From: Blastococcus sp. HT6-4
GTDB taxonomy: Bacteria; Actinomycetota; Actinomycetes; Mycobacteriales; Geodermatophilaceae
Assembly: GCF_039679125.1 (NCBI RefSeq)
Contig: NZ_CP155551.1
Span: 434,001-498,000, forward strand
Length of the DNA stretch: 64,000 nt
Reading direction: 5' to 3'
Every line of letters begins with the position of its first letter. The stretch's first letter is position 1. Below are positions 32,570-40,448 of this stretch, one piece after another. The notes below the pieces were generated by a model that made no database searches, was not told where the DNA came from, and saw only the letters and a program-made list of their open reading frames with translations. A program made the position numbers and the translations under genes.

Positions 32570-32670
32570 AGCGAGTCTAGGCGGCTGTGCGGTCCGTCAC
32601 CCGTTCGGTGGTCCGGAGCGTCCCTCGTTCGAGGGAGAGACCCGCGCCACAGCGGCCCCCGGGTGGCGGA

Positions 32671-32913
32671 TCAGACGATCGGCGGGTTGTCCGAACGCCG
32701 GCCGCCGCTGTGGCGCCGACGGCGCCAGCGCGACAGGGCGCGCCGGATGCCGGACTTGGCGAGCGTCTCCACCTCGCCGGGCGTCGCGGTGTTGAGGAAC
32801 TCGCTGACCTCGCGGGGGGACGTCGGACGGCGGAGGGGCTCCTCCACGCGTTCCATCACGAGCAGGAACGCGATCAGCAGCGGCGGGAAGAGGATCACGC
32901 TGAGGGCGACCAT
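32671..32913 (-). CDS. small membrane protein upstream of crp (Rv3675-like)
   Basis: 80 residues. One N-terminal membrane helix (VALSVILFPPLLIAFLLVM) followed by a short cytoplasmic segment (TSPREVSEFLNTATPGEVETLAKSGIRRALSRWRRRR) with a basic end. The start is fixed by AGAGGAGG before ATG 32913. The order small membrane protein then crp, divergent from nth, is the same as mycobacterial Rv3675-Rv3676 with Rv3674c, which supports it as a real gene. Function unknown. Confidence 0.75.
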   Translation of the reverse strand: MVALSVILFPPLLIAFLLVMERVEEPLRRPTSPREVSEFLNTATPGEVETLAKSGIRRALSRWRRRRHSGGRRSDNPPIV

Positions 32914-32999
32914 CCCGACCTCCTCTGCGTCGACGGCGGCACCGGGGGAGCGGCCCGTCCTCGATGATGGCACGGCGGGAGATGGTCGGCAGGGCCGCC

Positions 33000-33005
33000 T
33001 ACCCT
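33000..33005 (+). promoter_or_regulatory. leaderless -10 element of the nth operon
   Basis: TACCCT ends 7 nt before the nth GTG at 33013. Confidence 0.5.
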
Positions 33006-33012
33006 CGACCGC

Positions 33013-33813
33013 GTGTCCGCCCCCGCGTCCTCGCCGGCCTACGCGCGCCCGATCCGTGCCCGTCGCCCCACCCGTGCGGCCCTGACCGGCGCGTCGCCGT
33101 TCGACCCCGGGGAGACGCCGCTGGCGCGGACCCGCCGGGCGCGGCGGATGGCCCGCGAGCTCGCCGTCATCCACCCCGACGCGCAGTGCGAGCTGGACTT
33201 CACCAACCCCTTCGAGCTGCTGGTCGCCACCGTGCTGTCGGCGCAGACCACCGACAAGATGGTCAACAAGGTGACGCCCACGCTCTTCGCGAGGTACCCG
33301 GACGCGGTCGCCCTCGCCGGCGCGGACCGCGAGGAGCTGGAGGCCATCCTCAAGCCGACCGGCTTCTTCCGGGCGAAGGCCAACTCGGTCATGGGGCTGG
33401 GGCAGGCGCTGGTGGAGCGGTTCGACGGCGAGGTGCCGGACCGGCTGGCCGACCTCGTCACGCTCCCCGGGGTGGGGCGGAAGACGGCGAACGTCGTCCT
33501 GGGCAACGCGTTCGGCGTCCCCGGGCTGACCGTCGACACCCACGTCGGACGGCTGGTGCGCCGGTTCGGCTGGACCGAGGAGGAGGACCCGGTCAAGGTG
33601 GAGGCGGAGATCGCCGGGCTGATCCCGAAGCCGGAGTGGACCGACTTCAGCCACCGGGTGATCTTCCACGGCCGCCGCGTCTGCCACGCCAAGAAGGCCG
33701 CCTGCGGCGCCTGCGGCCTGGCCCGGTGGTGCCCCTCGTTCGGCATCGGCCCCGTGGACCCCGAGGTCGCGACGGCGCTCGTGAAGACGCCGGCCGCCTC
33801 GGACACCGAGTGA
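33013..33813 (+). CDS. nth: endonuclease III
   Basis: 266 residues. DNA glycosylase/AP lyase for oxidised pyrimidines. Helix-hairpin-helix [13 protein letters not shown] with catalytic Lys157, then the catalytic Asp175 in [11 protein letters not shown]-terminal [4Fe-4S] loop has cysteines 224, 231, 234 and 240 (C-x6-C-x2-C-x5-C, exact family spacing). The N-terminal ~40 residues are extra and basic. GTG 33013 fits a leaderless promoter. First gene of a compact operon nth-thioredoxin-Nudix-cupredoxin-marP; the next gene begins on the last base of its stop (TGATG). Confidence 0.95.
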   Translation: MSAPASSPAYARPIRARRPTRAALTGASPFDPGETPLARTRRARRMARELAVIHPDAQCELDFTNPFELLVATVLSAQTTDKMVNKVTPTLFARYPDAVALAGADREELEAILKPTGFFRAKANSVMGLGQALVERFDGEVPDRLADLVTLPGVGRKTANVVLGNAFGVPGLTVDTHVGRLVRRFGWTEEEDPVKVEAEIAGLIPKPEWTDFSHRVIFHGRRVCHAKKAACGACGLARWCPSFGIGPVDPEVATALVKTPAASDTE

Positions 33814-34391
33814 TGCGCACGACCCTGCCGGCCGTCGGGCTGGCGCTCGCCGTGCTGCTCGCCGGGTGCACCGCCGACGCCGAGGCCCCGGCGGTCGCCG
33901 CCCCCTCCAGCGCGTCGCCGGCCGCGTCGCTGACCGCCTGCCCCGAGCAGCCCGACCGGGCGGCCGTGGGCGCCGAGCGGTTGCCGGCGCTGGCGTTCGA
34001 GTGCCCCGGTGGCGGCTCGCTCGACCTCGGCCGCGCCCCCGGTGTGCCCATGGTCGTGAACCTCTGGGGGAGCTGGTGTCCTCCGTGCCGCGAGGAGATG
34101 CCGGTGCTCCAGCAGTTCTCCGAGGCGGCCGGTGACCGGGTGCGCATGGTGGGGGTGATCAGCAAGGACGGCCTGCCGCAGGCCGCCTCCTTCGCCGAGG
34201 ACGCCGGCGTCACGTTCCCCAGCGCGTTCGACGGACAGGGGGAGCTGATGGCCGAGCTGGGCCTGAACGCCCTGCCGTTCACCTACTTCGTCGACGCCGA
34301 CGGCGCGCTGGTGCACACCGAGGCGGGCCCCGTCGGCTCGCTCGACGAGCTGGAGGGCCTCGTCGTCGAGCACCTGGGGGTGCAGCTGTGA
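33813..34391 (+). CDS. thioredoxin-like (TlpA-type) lipoprotein (Rv3673c-like)
   Basis: 192 residues. Lipoprotein signal with lipobox LLAGC (Cys19), a Ser/Ala-rich linker, then a thioredoxin fold with WGSWCPPCREEMPVL (Cys89, Cys92), the usual TlpA/ResA active site, and the cis-proline segment LNALPFTYFVDADG. It probably reduces or oxidises disulfides on the outer face of the membrane. In the same operon lies a MarP-type protease whose family needs a disulfide, so it could be a client (inference). The start overlaps the nth stop by one base; the stop overlaps the next gene. Confidence 0.87.
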   Translation: MRTTLPAVGLALAVLLAGCTADAEAPAVAAPSSASPAASLTACPEQPDRAAVGAERLPALAFECPGGGSLDLGRAPGVPMVVNLWGSWCPPCREEMPVLQQFSEAAGDRVRMVGVISKDGLPQAASFAEDAGVTFPSAFDGQGELMAELGLNALPFTYFVDADGALVHTEAGPVGSLDELEGLVVEHLGVQL

Positions 34392-35149
34392 GCGCCGCGA
34401 GCGACCTCGACGGCCTGCCGGGGTACCTCCACCGGCTGCTGGACGCCGCTGCCGACCTGCCGCTGCGGCACCGCATGCCGAAGGCCACCGCCACCGCCCG
34501 GCGGTCGGCGGTGCTGATCCTGTTCGGAGAGGGCGCCTCCGGGCCCGACGTGCTGCTCATCGAGAAGTCCGCGCACCTGCGCAGCCACGCCGGTCAGCCG
34601 GCCTTCCCGGGCGGGGGCGTCGACCCCGACGACGACTTCCCGGTCGGGACGGCCCTGCGCGAGGCGTGGGAGGAAGCGGGCATCGACCCGGAGGGCGTGC
34701 GGGTGCTCGCCACGCTGCAGGAGCTCTACCTGCCGCCGTCGGACCGCCTGGTCGTGCCGGTGGTGGGCTGGTGGGACGACCCACGCGACGTCAGCGTCGG
34801 CGATCCGCACGAGGTCGCCCGGGTGGCGCGGGTGCCCCTCGCCGAGCTGGCGGACCCCGGCAACCGGTTCCGGCTGCGGCACCCGTCCGGCTACGTCGGG
34901 CCGGCCTTCGCGGTGGCCGACATGCTGGTGTGGGGCTTCACCGCCGGCCTGCTGGAGGCGATCCTCGAGGCGGCCGGCCTGGCCCTGCCGTGGGACGAGC
35001 GCGACGTCCGCCCGATCCCCGAGTCGATGCTGCGGCCCTACACCCTCCCGGGCTCCGGGGACGATGACGAAGCAGGGGACTCCGCCGCGCCGACGGTGGC
35101 CGATCCCGCACCCGACGGCGCTCCGGCGCGTACGGTTCGGCCCCGATGA
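34388..35149 (+). CDS. CoA-pyrophosphatase-type Nudix hydrolase (Rv3672c-like)
   Basis: 253 residues. AVLILFGEGASGPDVLLIEKSAHLRSHAGQPAFPGGGVDPDDD followed by ALREAWEEAGI: the LRSHAGQPAFPGG segment is the NuCoA motif of CoA pyrophosphatases (LLTKR-SxxLRxHxGQV) and precedes the Nudix box. It would split CoA or acyl-CoA derivatives to phosphopantetheine and ADP. The last ~35 residues are a low-complexity acidic/proline tail. GTG 34388 overlaps the previous stop; its stop overlaps the cupredoxin start (ATGA). Confidence 0.88.
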   Translation: MSAASDLDGLPGYLHRLLDAAADLPLRHRMPKATATARRSAVLILFGEGASGPDVLLIEKSAHLRSHAGQPAFPGGGVDPDDDFPVGTALREAWEEAGIDPEGVRVLATLQELYLPPSDRLVVPVVGWWDDPRDVSVGDPHEVARVARVPLAELADPGNRFRLRHPSGYVGPAFAVADMLVWGFTAGLLEAILEAAGLALPWDERDVRPIPESMLRPYTLPGSGDDDEAGDSAAPTVADPAPDGAPARTVRPR

Positions 35150-35589
35150 GCGGGAGGACGTGGCGCCGTCGGGCCGCCGCCGTGGGTGCCGGTGCGGTGC
35201 TGGCGGCGGGAGCGCTGACCGGATGCGGGACCGAGCAGCCCCCGGCGGCACCGGCCACCGAGGGGCTGGGTGAGGTGACCGTGGCCGCCGACGGCGTCCA
35301 GGAGGTCACCGTCGAGACCAGGGACGACTACGAGTTCTACCCCGACCGGTTCACCGTCGAGCCCGGGCGGGTGCGGCTGACCGTGGTCAACGCCGCCGAC
35401 CAGATGACCCACAACCTCGAGTACACCGACGAGGAGCTCCCGGCTCCGATCGACGCGGGCGTCCCGTTCCTCGCGCCGGGCCAGGAGGAGACGATCGAGT
35501 TCGAGGCGACGGTGCCGGGGGAGTACCCCTTCGCCTGCACCTTCCACCTGCAGCTCGGGCAGGTGGGCACGATGACGGTCAGCGGCTAG
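35146..35589 (+). CDS. cupredoxin-domain lipoprotein
   Basis: 147 residues. Lipoprotein signal (basic start, hydrophobic core, LTGC with Cys27), then a single cupredoxin fold: FYPDRFTVEPGRVRLTVVNAADQMTHNLEY with His89, and PGEYPFACTFHLQLGQVGTMTV with Cys131 and His134. Typical type-1 copper proteins have Met six residues after the Cys; here that place is Leu137, so the site may lack a Met axial ligand. It is inserted between the Nudix and marP genes, where mycobacteria have none. ATG overlaps the Nudix stop. Probable electron carrier or copper binder on the outer membrane face. Confidence 0.82.
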   Translation: MSGRTWRRRAAAVGAGAVLAAGALTGCGTEQPPAAPATEGLGEVTVAADGVQEVTVETRDDYEFYPDRFTVEPGRVRLTVVNAADQMTHNLEYTDEELPAPIDAGVPFLAPGQEETIEFEATVPGEYPFACTFHLQLGQVGTMTVSG

Positions 35590-35591
35590 CG

Positions 35592-36773
35592 GTGTCCCTC
35601 GTCGACGTCCTGCTGATCGTGCTCGCCCTGGTGTTCGCCCTGTCGGGCTTCCGGCAGGGGTTGCTCGTCTCGGCCACCTCGATCCTGGGTTTCCTGGCCG
35701 GTGCCGTCCTCGGGGCCCAGTTGGCGGGCCCGGTCGCCGACCGGATCGACGGCTCCAGCGTCACCCGGGTGTTCGCGGCGCTGGTCGTCGTCCTCGCCGG
35801 TGCGCTGCTGGGCCAGATCCTCGCGGGGGCGATCGGGCGGGCGGTCCGCTCCCGGGTCACCTGGGAGCCGGCGAAGATGGTCGACTCCGTCGCCGGGGCC
35901 GTGGTCTCGGCCGCCGCCGTGCTGCTGGTCGCCTGGATGGTCGCCTCGCCGCTGGCCAGCTCGCCCTTCCCGCAGGTGTCGAGCCAGGTCCGGCAGTCGG
36001 CGCTGGTGCAGGCCGTCGACCACACCGTGCCGGACGAGGTGCGCAACGTCTACGACAGCCTGCGGGAGGCCATCGACCGGCGGGGGCTCCCCGACGTCCT
36101 CGACCCGCTGACGCCCACGCAGTCGCGGGACGTCCCGGCGCCCGACCCGGAGCTGATCAAGAGCCCCGTGGTCACCTCCGTGAAGGGCTCGGTGGTGAAG
36201 ATCCGCGGTGTCGCGCCGTCGTGCTCCCGGCAGATCGACGGCTCGGGCTTCGTCTACGCGACGGAGCGGGTGATGACCAACGCCCACGTGCTGGCCGGTG
36301 TCACCGACCCGGTGGTGCTCGCCGAGGGGAGGGAGTACGACGCCGTCACGGTGCTGGTCGACGAGGCGCTCGACATCGCCGTCCTCGCCGTCCCGGGTCT
36401 GCCGCAGATCCCGCTCTCCTTCGCCGCGCAGCCGGCCGAGACGGGCGACGACGCCCTCATCATGGGTTATCCCGGCGGCGGGAACTTCTACGTGGGCCCG
36501 GCCCGTGTGCGGGACCGCGGCGAGATCAGCGGCCCGGACTTCCGGAACTCGCGCACCGTCGTCCGCGACGTCTACGCACTCTTCGGTCAGGTGCGGGCCG
36601 GCAACTCCGGTGGCCCGCTGTTCGCCCCCGACGGCAGCGTGCTCGGAGTGGTGTTCGCCTCCGCGATCGACGACCCCGACACCGGCTACGCGCTCACCGG
36701 CCCGCAGGTCGCCCGGGCGGCGACGGACGGCACCCTGGCCCGGACCGAGGTCGGCACCGGCCCCTGCGAGTGA
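35592..36773 (+). CDS. marP: membrane-bound serine protease, CvpA plus trypsin-like domain (MarP-like)
   Basis: 393 residues. Four membrane helices of the CvpA type in residues 1-120 (VDVLLIVLALVFALSGFRQGLLVSA), then a periplasmic chymotrypsin-like protease: His232 in TNAHVLAG, Asp261 in DEALDIAVLAVPG, Ser339 in VRAGNSGGPL. Cys211 and Cys392 match the positions of the disulfide described in mycobacterial MarP (Rv3671c). In Mycobacterium the protein supports survival in acid. GTG 35592 is 2 bp after the previous stop. Last gene of the nth operon, convergent with the hydrolase gene. Confidence 0.92.
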   Translation: MSLVDVLLIVLALVFALSGFRQGLLVSATSILGFLAGAVLGAQLAGPVADRIDGSSVTRVFAALVVVLAGALLGQILAGAIGRAVRSRVTWEPAKMVDSVAGAVVSAAAVLLVAWMVASPLASSPFPQVSSQVRQSALVQAVDHTVPDEVRNVYDSLREAIDRRGLPDVLDPLTPTQSRDVPAPDPELIKSPVVTSVKGSVVKIRGVAPSCSRQIDGSGFVYATERVMTNAHVLAGVTDPVVLAEGREYDAVTVLVDEALDIAVLAVPGLPQIPLSFAAQPAETGDDALIMGYPGGGNFYVGPARVRDRGEISGPDFRNSRTVVRDVYALFGQVRAGNSGGPLFAPDGSVLGVVFASAIDDPDTGYALTGPQVARAATDGTLARTEVGTGPCE

Positions 36774-36789
36774 GCGGACGGGTCCTCCC

Positions 36790-37719
36790 TCAGCCGCGGG
36801 CCCAGTCGGCGACGGCCCGGCTCACCTCGTCGGGGGCCTCCTCCTGCGGGAAGTGACCGACGCCGGGCAGTTCCCGCCACTCGTAGGCGCCCGCCACGTA
36901 CCGGCCCGACCCCTGAGCCGTCGACGGCAGCACGCAGGGATCGGCCGCACCGTGCAGCTGCAGGGTGGGCGCGGTGACCGGCGCCGCCATCCGGCGGGCG
37001 TAGCGCAGGCCGTCGGGACGCAGCTGTGAGCGGCCGGCCCAGCGGTAGTACTCCATGGCGCCGTAGGCGGCCTGCGGGATGCGCGCCGCGGCGCGGTAGC
37101 GGTCGACGGCGGTGGCGAAGTCGGCGGTGCGCGCCCACTCCGGCCCGGCCCAGCGCTGCATGAGGTCGGCGACCGGGTCGTCGTCGGCCCGCGTCAACCG
37201 GCGTTCGGGCAGCCGCGGCACCTGGAAGCCCAGGGCGTGCCGCAGCGCCCGGCGCTGCCACCGGTCGGTCATCCCCGCCCGCAGCCGTCGGGGGTGCGCC
37301 ATGGAGACGACGACCAGCCGGCGGACGACCCGCGGGTGGAGCGCGGCCACCGTCCAGCCCAGCAGCCCACCCCAGTCGTGGCCGACGACGACGGCGTCGC
37401 GCTCGCCGAGGGCGGGCACCAGCGCGGCGACGTCGGCCGACAGGGTGGGCAGGTCGTAGCCGCGGGGTGGCTTGTCACTGGCCCCGTAGCCGCGCAGATC
37501 GGGGGCGACGGCGCGGAAGCCCGCGTCGGCCAGGGCGGTGAGCTGCGCGCGCCAGGTCCACCAGAACTGGGGGAAGCCGTGCAGCAGCAGGACCAGCGGC
37601 CCCTCGCCGGCCTCCGCGGCGTGCAGCCGCACGCCGTTGGCGGAGATGTCGCGGTGGGTCCAGGGCCCGGGGAGCAGGACGCTGGTGGCGTCGGGACGGC
37701 CGTCCGGAGGGACGGTCAC
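36790..37719 (-). CDS. alpha/beta hydrolase, epoxide hydrolase-like (EphE-type)
   Basis: 309 residues. Oxyanion motif HGFPQFWWTWR, nucleophile elbow VGHDWGGLLGW (Asp nucleophile, as in epoxide hydrolases and dehalogenases), DLRGYGASDKP, cap domain with YYRW, and the closing PGVGHFPQEEAP with the catalytic His. The acid residue is probably in HGAADPCVLP. It corresponds to mycobacterial Rv3670 (ephE) by position, next to marP and convergent with it. GTG 37719 lies 5 bp after the stop of the holin-like gene, so both are in one operon. The natural substrate is unknown. Confidence 0.87.
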   Translation of the reverse strand: MTVPPDGRPDATSVLLPGPWTHRDISANGVRLHAAEAGEGPLVLLLHGFPQFWWTWRAQLTALADAGFRAVAPDLRGYGASDKPPRGYDLPTLSADVAALVPALGERDAVVVGHDWGGLLGWTVAALHPRVVRRLVVVSMAHPRRLRAGMTDRWQRRALRHALGFQVPRLPERRLTRADDDPVADLMQRWAGPEWARTADFATAVDRYRAAARIPQAAYGAMEYYRWAGRSQLRPDGLRYARRMAAPVTAPTLQLHGAADPCVLPSTAQGSGRYVAGAYEWRELPGVGHFPQEEAPDEVSRAVADWARG

Positions 37720-37724
37720 CGGCC

Positions 37725-38225
37725 TCAGACCTTGTAGGACTCGTTGCGGTTGAGCGCGACCTTGCCGCCGCTGACCACCGGGACCTCGCGGTGGCGGGCG
37801 CCGGGCGCCTCACGGTGCATGACGTCGGGCAGCTCGCGCAGCGACTCCATCGTCCGCTCGGGCTTCTCGATCTTCTTCAGCATCTTCCTGCCGACCAGTG
37901 CGGCGACGCCGGCCAGCGCGATGAGCAGGACGAAGACGATCAGGTAGGAGATCCACCGCGCGAGGCCGAGCCAGGTGAGGAACTCGGCCAGCGTGATGAA
38001 GAAGAAGATGCCCGCGAAGGCGGCGAAGACGCCGGCCGCCGCGAAGGAGGCGGCGCTGACGGCGCCCTTCTTCGCCGAGGTGCCGATCTCGGCCTTGGCC
38101 AGCTCGATCTCGTTGCGGACGAGCGTCGAGACGTCGGCCATCGCGCTCTGCACGAGCGTGCCGATCGAGGGCTCGACGGCCGGGCTCGCGCCGTCGGTGC
38201 GGATCTGCGACACACTGTGGGCCAC
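37725..38225 (-). CDS. phage-holin-like (DUF1469-type) membrane protein (Rv3669-like)
   Basis: 166 residues. An amphipathic N-terminal part (SIGTLVQSAMADVSTLVRNEIELAKAEIGTSAKKG) precedes two membrane helices (AASFAAAGVFAAFAGIFFFITLAEFL and WISYLIVFVLLIALAGVAALVG) and a basic C-terminal tail. This is the pattern of the actinobacterial 'phage holin family' or DUF1469 proteins, which are chromosomal and not phage-borne. GTG 38225 follows AAGGAGGAG. Operon with the downstream hydrolase. Function unknown. Confidence 0.8.
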   Translation of the reverse strand: MAHSVSQIRTDGASPAVEPSIGTLVQSAMADVSTLVRNEIELAKAEIGTSAKKGAVSAASFAAAGVFAAFAGIFFFITLAEFLTWLGLARWISYLIVFVLLIALAGVAALVGRKMLKKIEKPERTMESLRELPDVMHREAPGARHREVPVVSGGKVALNRNESYKV

Positions 38226-38318
38226 GGGGGCTCCTCCTTCGGTCCTGCCTGCGGGGCACACCGACGTGCATGACGCGCGCCCCTGGTCAGGGGAATCGTG
38301 CCCCATGATCGCCGTCAG

Positions 38319-38355
38319 CGCCCTCCCGGCTCCCTGGTCGGGGGCCGGGAGGGCG
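38319..38355 (-). terminator. acs terminator
   Basis: Perfect 12-bp stem (38319-38330 with 38344-38355), 13 bp beyond the acs stop on the minus strand. Confidence 0.65.
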
Positions 38356-38368
38356 GGACAGGTGTGGG

Positions 38369-40315
38369 CTATTCGGCGGGTGTGGCGGGCAGTTTGTCCT
38401 TGATCATGTTCATGACCGAGGAGTCGGTGAGGGTGGTGACGTCGCCGAGTTCGCGGTTCTCGGCGATGTCGCGGAGCAGCCGGCGCATGATCTTGCCCGA
38501 GCGGGTCTTGGGGAGTTCCTGGACGACCATGATCTGGCGTGGTTTGGCGATGGGGCCGATGTCGCGGGCGACGTGGGTGCGCAGGGTCTGCACCAGTTCG
38601 TCGCCGGAGTCCTCGGCGTTGCCGCGGAGGATGACGAAGGCGACGATGCCCTGCCCGGTGGTGGGGTCGCTGGCGCCGACGACGGCGGCTTCGGCGACGG
38701 TGGGGTGGCCGACGAGGCTGGATTCGACTTCGGTGGTGGAGATGCGGTGGCCGGAGACGTTCATGACGTCGTCGACGCGGCCGAGCAGCCAGATGTTGCC
38801 GGCGGTGTCCTTCTTGGCGCCGTCGCCGGCGAAGTAGACGTCGGTGCCGAAGCGGGACCAGTAGGTGTCGACGTAGCGGTCGTCGTCGCCCCAGATGGTG
38901 CGCAGCATGGCCGGCCAGGGCTCGGTGAGCACGAGCAGGCCGGTGGAGTCGTCGGTGAGCTCGTTGCCCTCGTCGTCGACGACCTTGGCGGAGATGCCGG
39001 GGAAGGGGTGCTGCGCGGAGCCGGGGGTGAGGGTGGTGACGCCGGGCAGCGGGGTGAGCATGTGGGCGCCGGTCTCGGTCTGCCACCAGGTGTCCATGAT
39101 CGGGCAGCGGCCGCCGCCGACGTGCTGGTGGTACCACAGCCACGCCTCGGGGTTGATCGGCTCGCCGACCGAGCCGAGCAGCCGCAGCGAGGTCAGGTCG
39201 AACCCGGCGGGGATGTCCTCGCCCCACTTCATGAACGTGCGGATCACGGTGGGGGCGGTGTAGAGGATGGTGACGCCGTATTTCTGGATGAGTTCGAACC
39301 AGCGGCCGCGGTGCGGGGTCTCCGGGGTGCCCTCGTACATGACCGAGGTGGCCCGGTTGGCCAGCGGCCCGTAGACGATGTAGCTGTGGCCGGTGACCCA
39401 GCCGACGTCGGCGGCGGTCCAGTACACGTCGGTGTCGGGCTTGAGGTCGAAGGTGGCCCAGTGGGTGTAGGCGACCTGGGTGAGGTAGCCGCCGGAGGTG
39501 TGCAGGATGCCCTTGGGCTTGGCCGTGGTGCCCGAGGTGTACATGATGTAGAGCGGGTGCTCGGCGTCGAAGAACTCGCACGCGTGCTCGGCCGGCTGCC
39601 GGCCCACGACGTCGTGCCACCACAGGTCGCGGCCCTCGGTCCACTCCACGTCCTGCTCGGTCCGCTTCACCACGACGACGTTGCGGACGCCGGGGCTGCG
39701 GCCCACCGCGTCGTCGACGGCGGGCTTGAGCGCGCTGGGCGCGCCGCGGCGGTACCCGCCGTCGGCGGTGATGACCAGGACGGCGCCGGCGTCGTCGAGC
39801 CGGCTGGCCAGGGCGTCGGCGGAGAACCCACCGAAGACCACCATGTGCACCGCGCCGATGCGGGCGCAGGCCAGCATCGAGATGATCGCCTCGGGGATCA
39901 TCGGCAGGTAGATCGCCACCCGGTCACCGGCGCGCACGCCGAGCTCGGTCAGCGCGTTCGCGGCCCGGCAGACCTCGTCGGTGAGCTGGGCGTAGGTGAG
40001 CGTGCGGGTGTCGCCGGGCTCACCCTCCCAGTGGTAGGCCACCTGCTCGCCGTGCCCGGCCGCCACGTGCCGGTCCAGGCAGTTGTAGGCGACGTTGAGC
40101 TTCCCGCCGACGAACCACTTCGCGAACGGCGGGTTGCTCCAGTCCAGCACCGTGTCCCAGCGCCGGTCCCAGGTCAGCCGCTCGGCCGCGGACTCCCAGA
40201 ACCCCAGCCGGTCCCGGGCCGCCTCCTCGTACACCTCCGGGCCGACGTTCGCCTGCGCGGCGAGGCTCTCCGGCGGCGCGAACGTGCGGCCGTCGTCCTG
40301 GGTCGTCTCACTCAT
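38369..40315 (-). CDS. acsA: acetyl-CoA synthetase
   Basis: 648 residues, full length for the family. Adenylate-forming enzyme turning acetate, ATP and CoA into acetyl-CoA. Motifs in order: PLYIMYTSGTTAKPKGILHT (P-loop), VGWVTGHSYIVYGPL, MDTWWQTETGAHM (adenine site) and the C-terminal PKTRSGKIMRRLLRDI, where Lys608 is the residue known to be controlled by acetylation. ATG 40315 follows GGGAGGACCCC. A candidate -10 TACGGT and an inverted repeat lie ~50 nt upstream. Confidence 0.95.
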   Translation of the reverse strand: MSETTQDDGRTFAPPESLAAQANVGPEVYEEAARDRLGFWESAAERLTWDRRWDTVLDWSNPPFAKWFVGGKLNVAYNCLDRHVAAGHGEQVAYHWEGEPGDTRTLTYAQLTDEVCRAANALTELGVRAGDRVAIYLPMIPEAIISMLACARIGAVHMVVFGGFSADALASRLDDAGAVLVITADGGYRRGAPSALKPAVDDAVGRSPGVRNVVVVKRTEQDVEWTEGRDLWWHDVVGRQPAEHACEFFDAEHPLYIMYTSGTTAKPKGILHTSGGYLTQVAYTHWATFDLKPDTDVYWTAADVGWVTGHSYIVYGPLANRATSVMYEGTPETPHRGRWFELIQKYGVTILYTAPTVIRTFMKWGEDIPAGFDLTSLRLLGSVGEPINPEAWLWYHQHVGGGRCPIMDTWWQTETGAHMLTPLPGVTTLTPGSAQHPFPGISAKVVDDEGNELTDDSTGLLVLTEPWPAMLRTIWGDDDRYVDTYWSRFGTDVYFAGDGAKKDTAGNIWLLGRVDDVMNVSGHRISTTEVESSLVGHPTVAEAAVVGASDPTTGQGIVAFVILRGNAEDSGDELVQTLRTHVARDIGPIAKPRQIMVVQELPKTRSGKIMRRLLRDIAENRELGDVTTLTDSSVMNMIKDKLPATPAE

Positions 40316-40361
40316 GGGGTCCTCCCGGGTCCGGCGTCGCCTGGCTCCGCGACGGTGCGGC

Positions 40362-40381
40362 GTGTTCCAGGACACACCGTA
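40362..40381 (-). promoter_or_regulatory. acs promoter with inverted repeat at the likely start site
   Basis: Minus-strand TACGGT (40376-40381) could be the -10. The adjacent GTGT-N6-ACAC (40362-40375) overlaps the expected transcription start and resembles a weak CRP-type half-site pair. Confidence 0.35.
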
Positions 40382-40448
40382 TGGCCCGGGTGGCCCGGCG
40401 TCTTCCCCGTGCAGCGTCGCGCGACGGCCGTTCCCGCACACTGGGTGG

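Noticed and set aside
37725-38225. Prophage remnant suggested by the holin-like protein
   Set aside because: The holin-like (DUF1469) family is a normal chromosomal actinobacterial gene in this conserved neighbourhood; no other phage genes are present.
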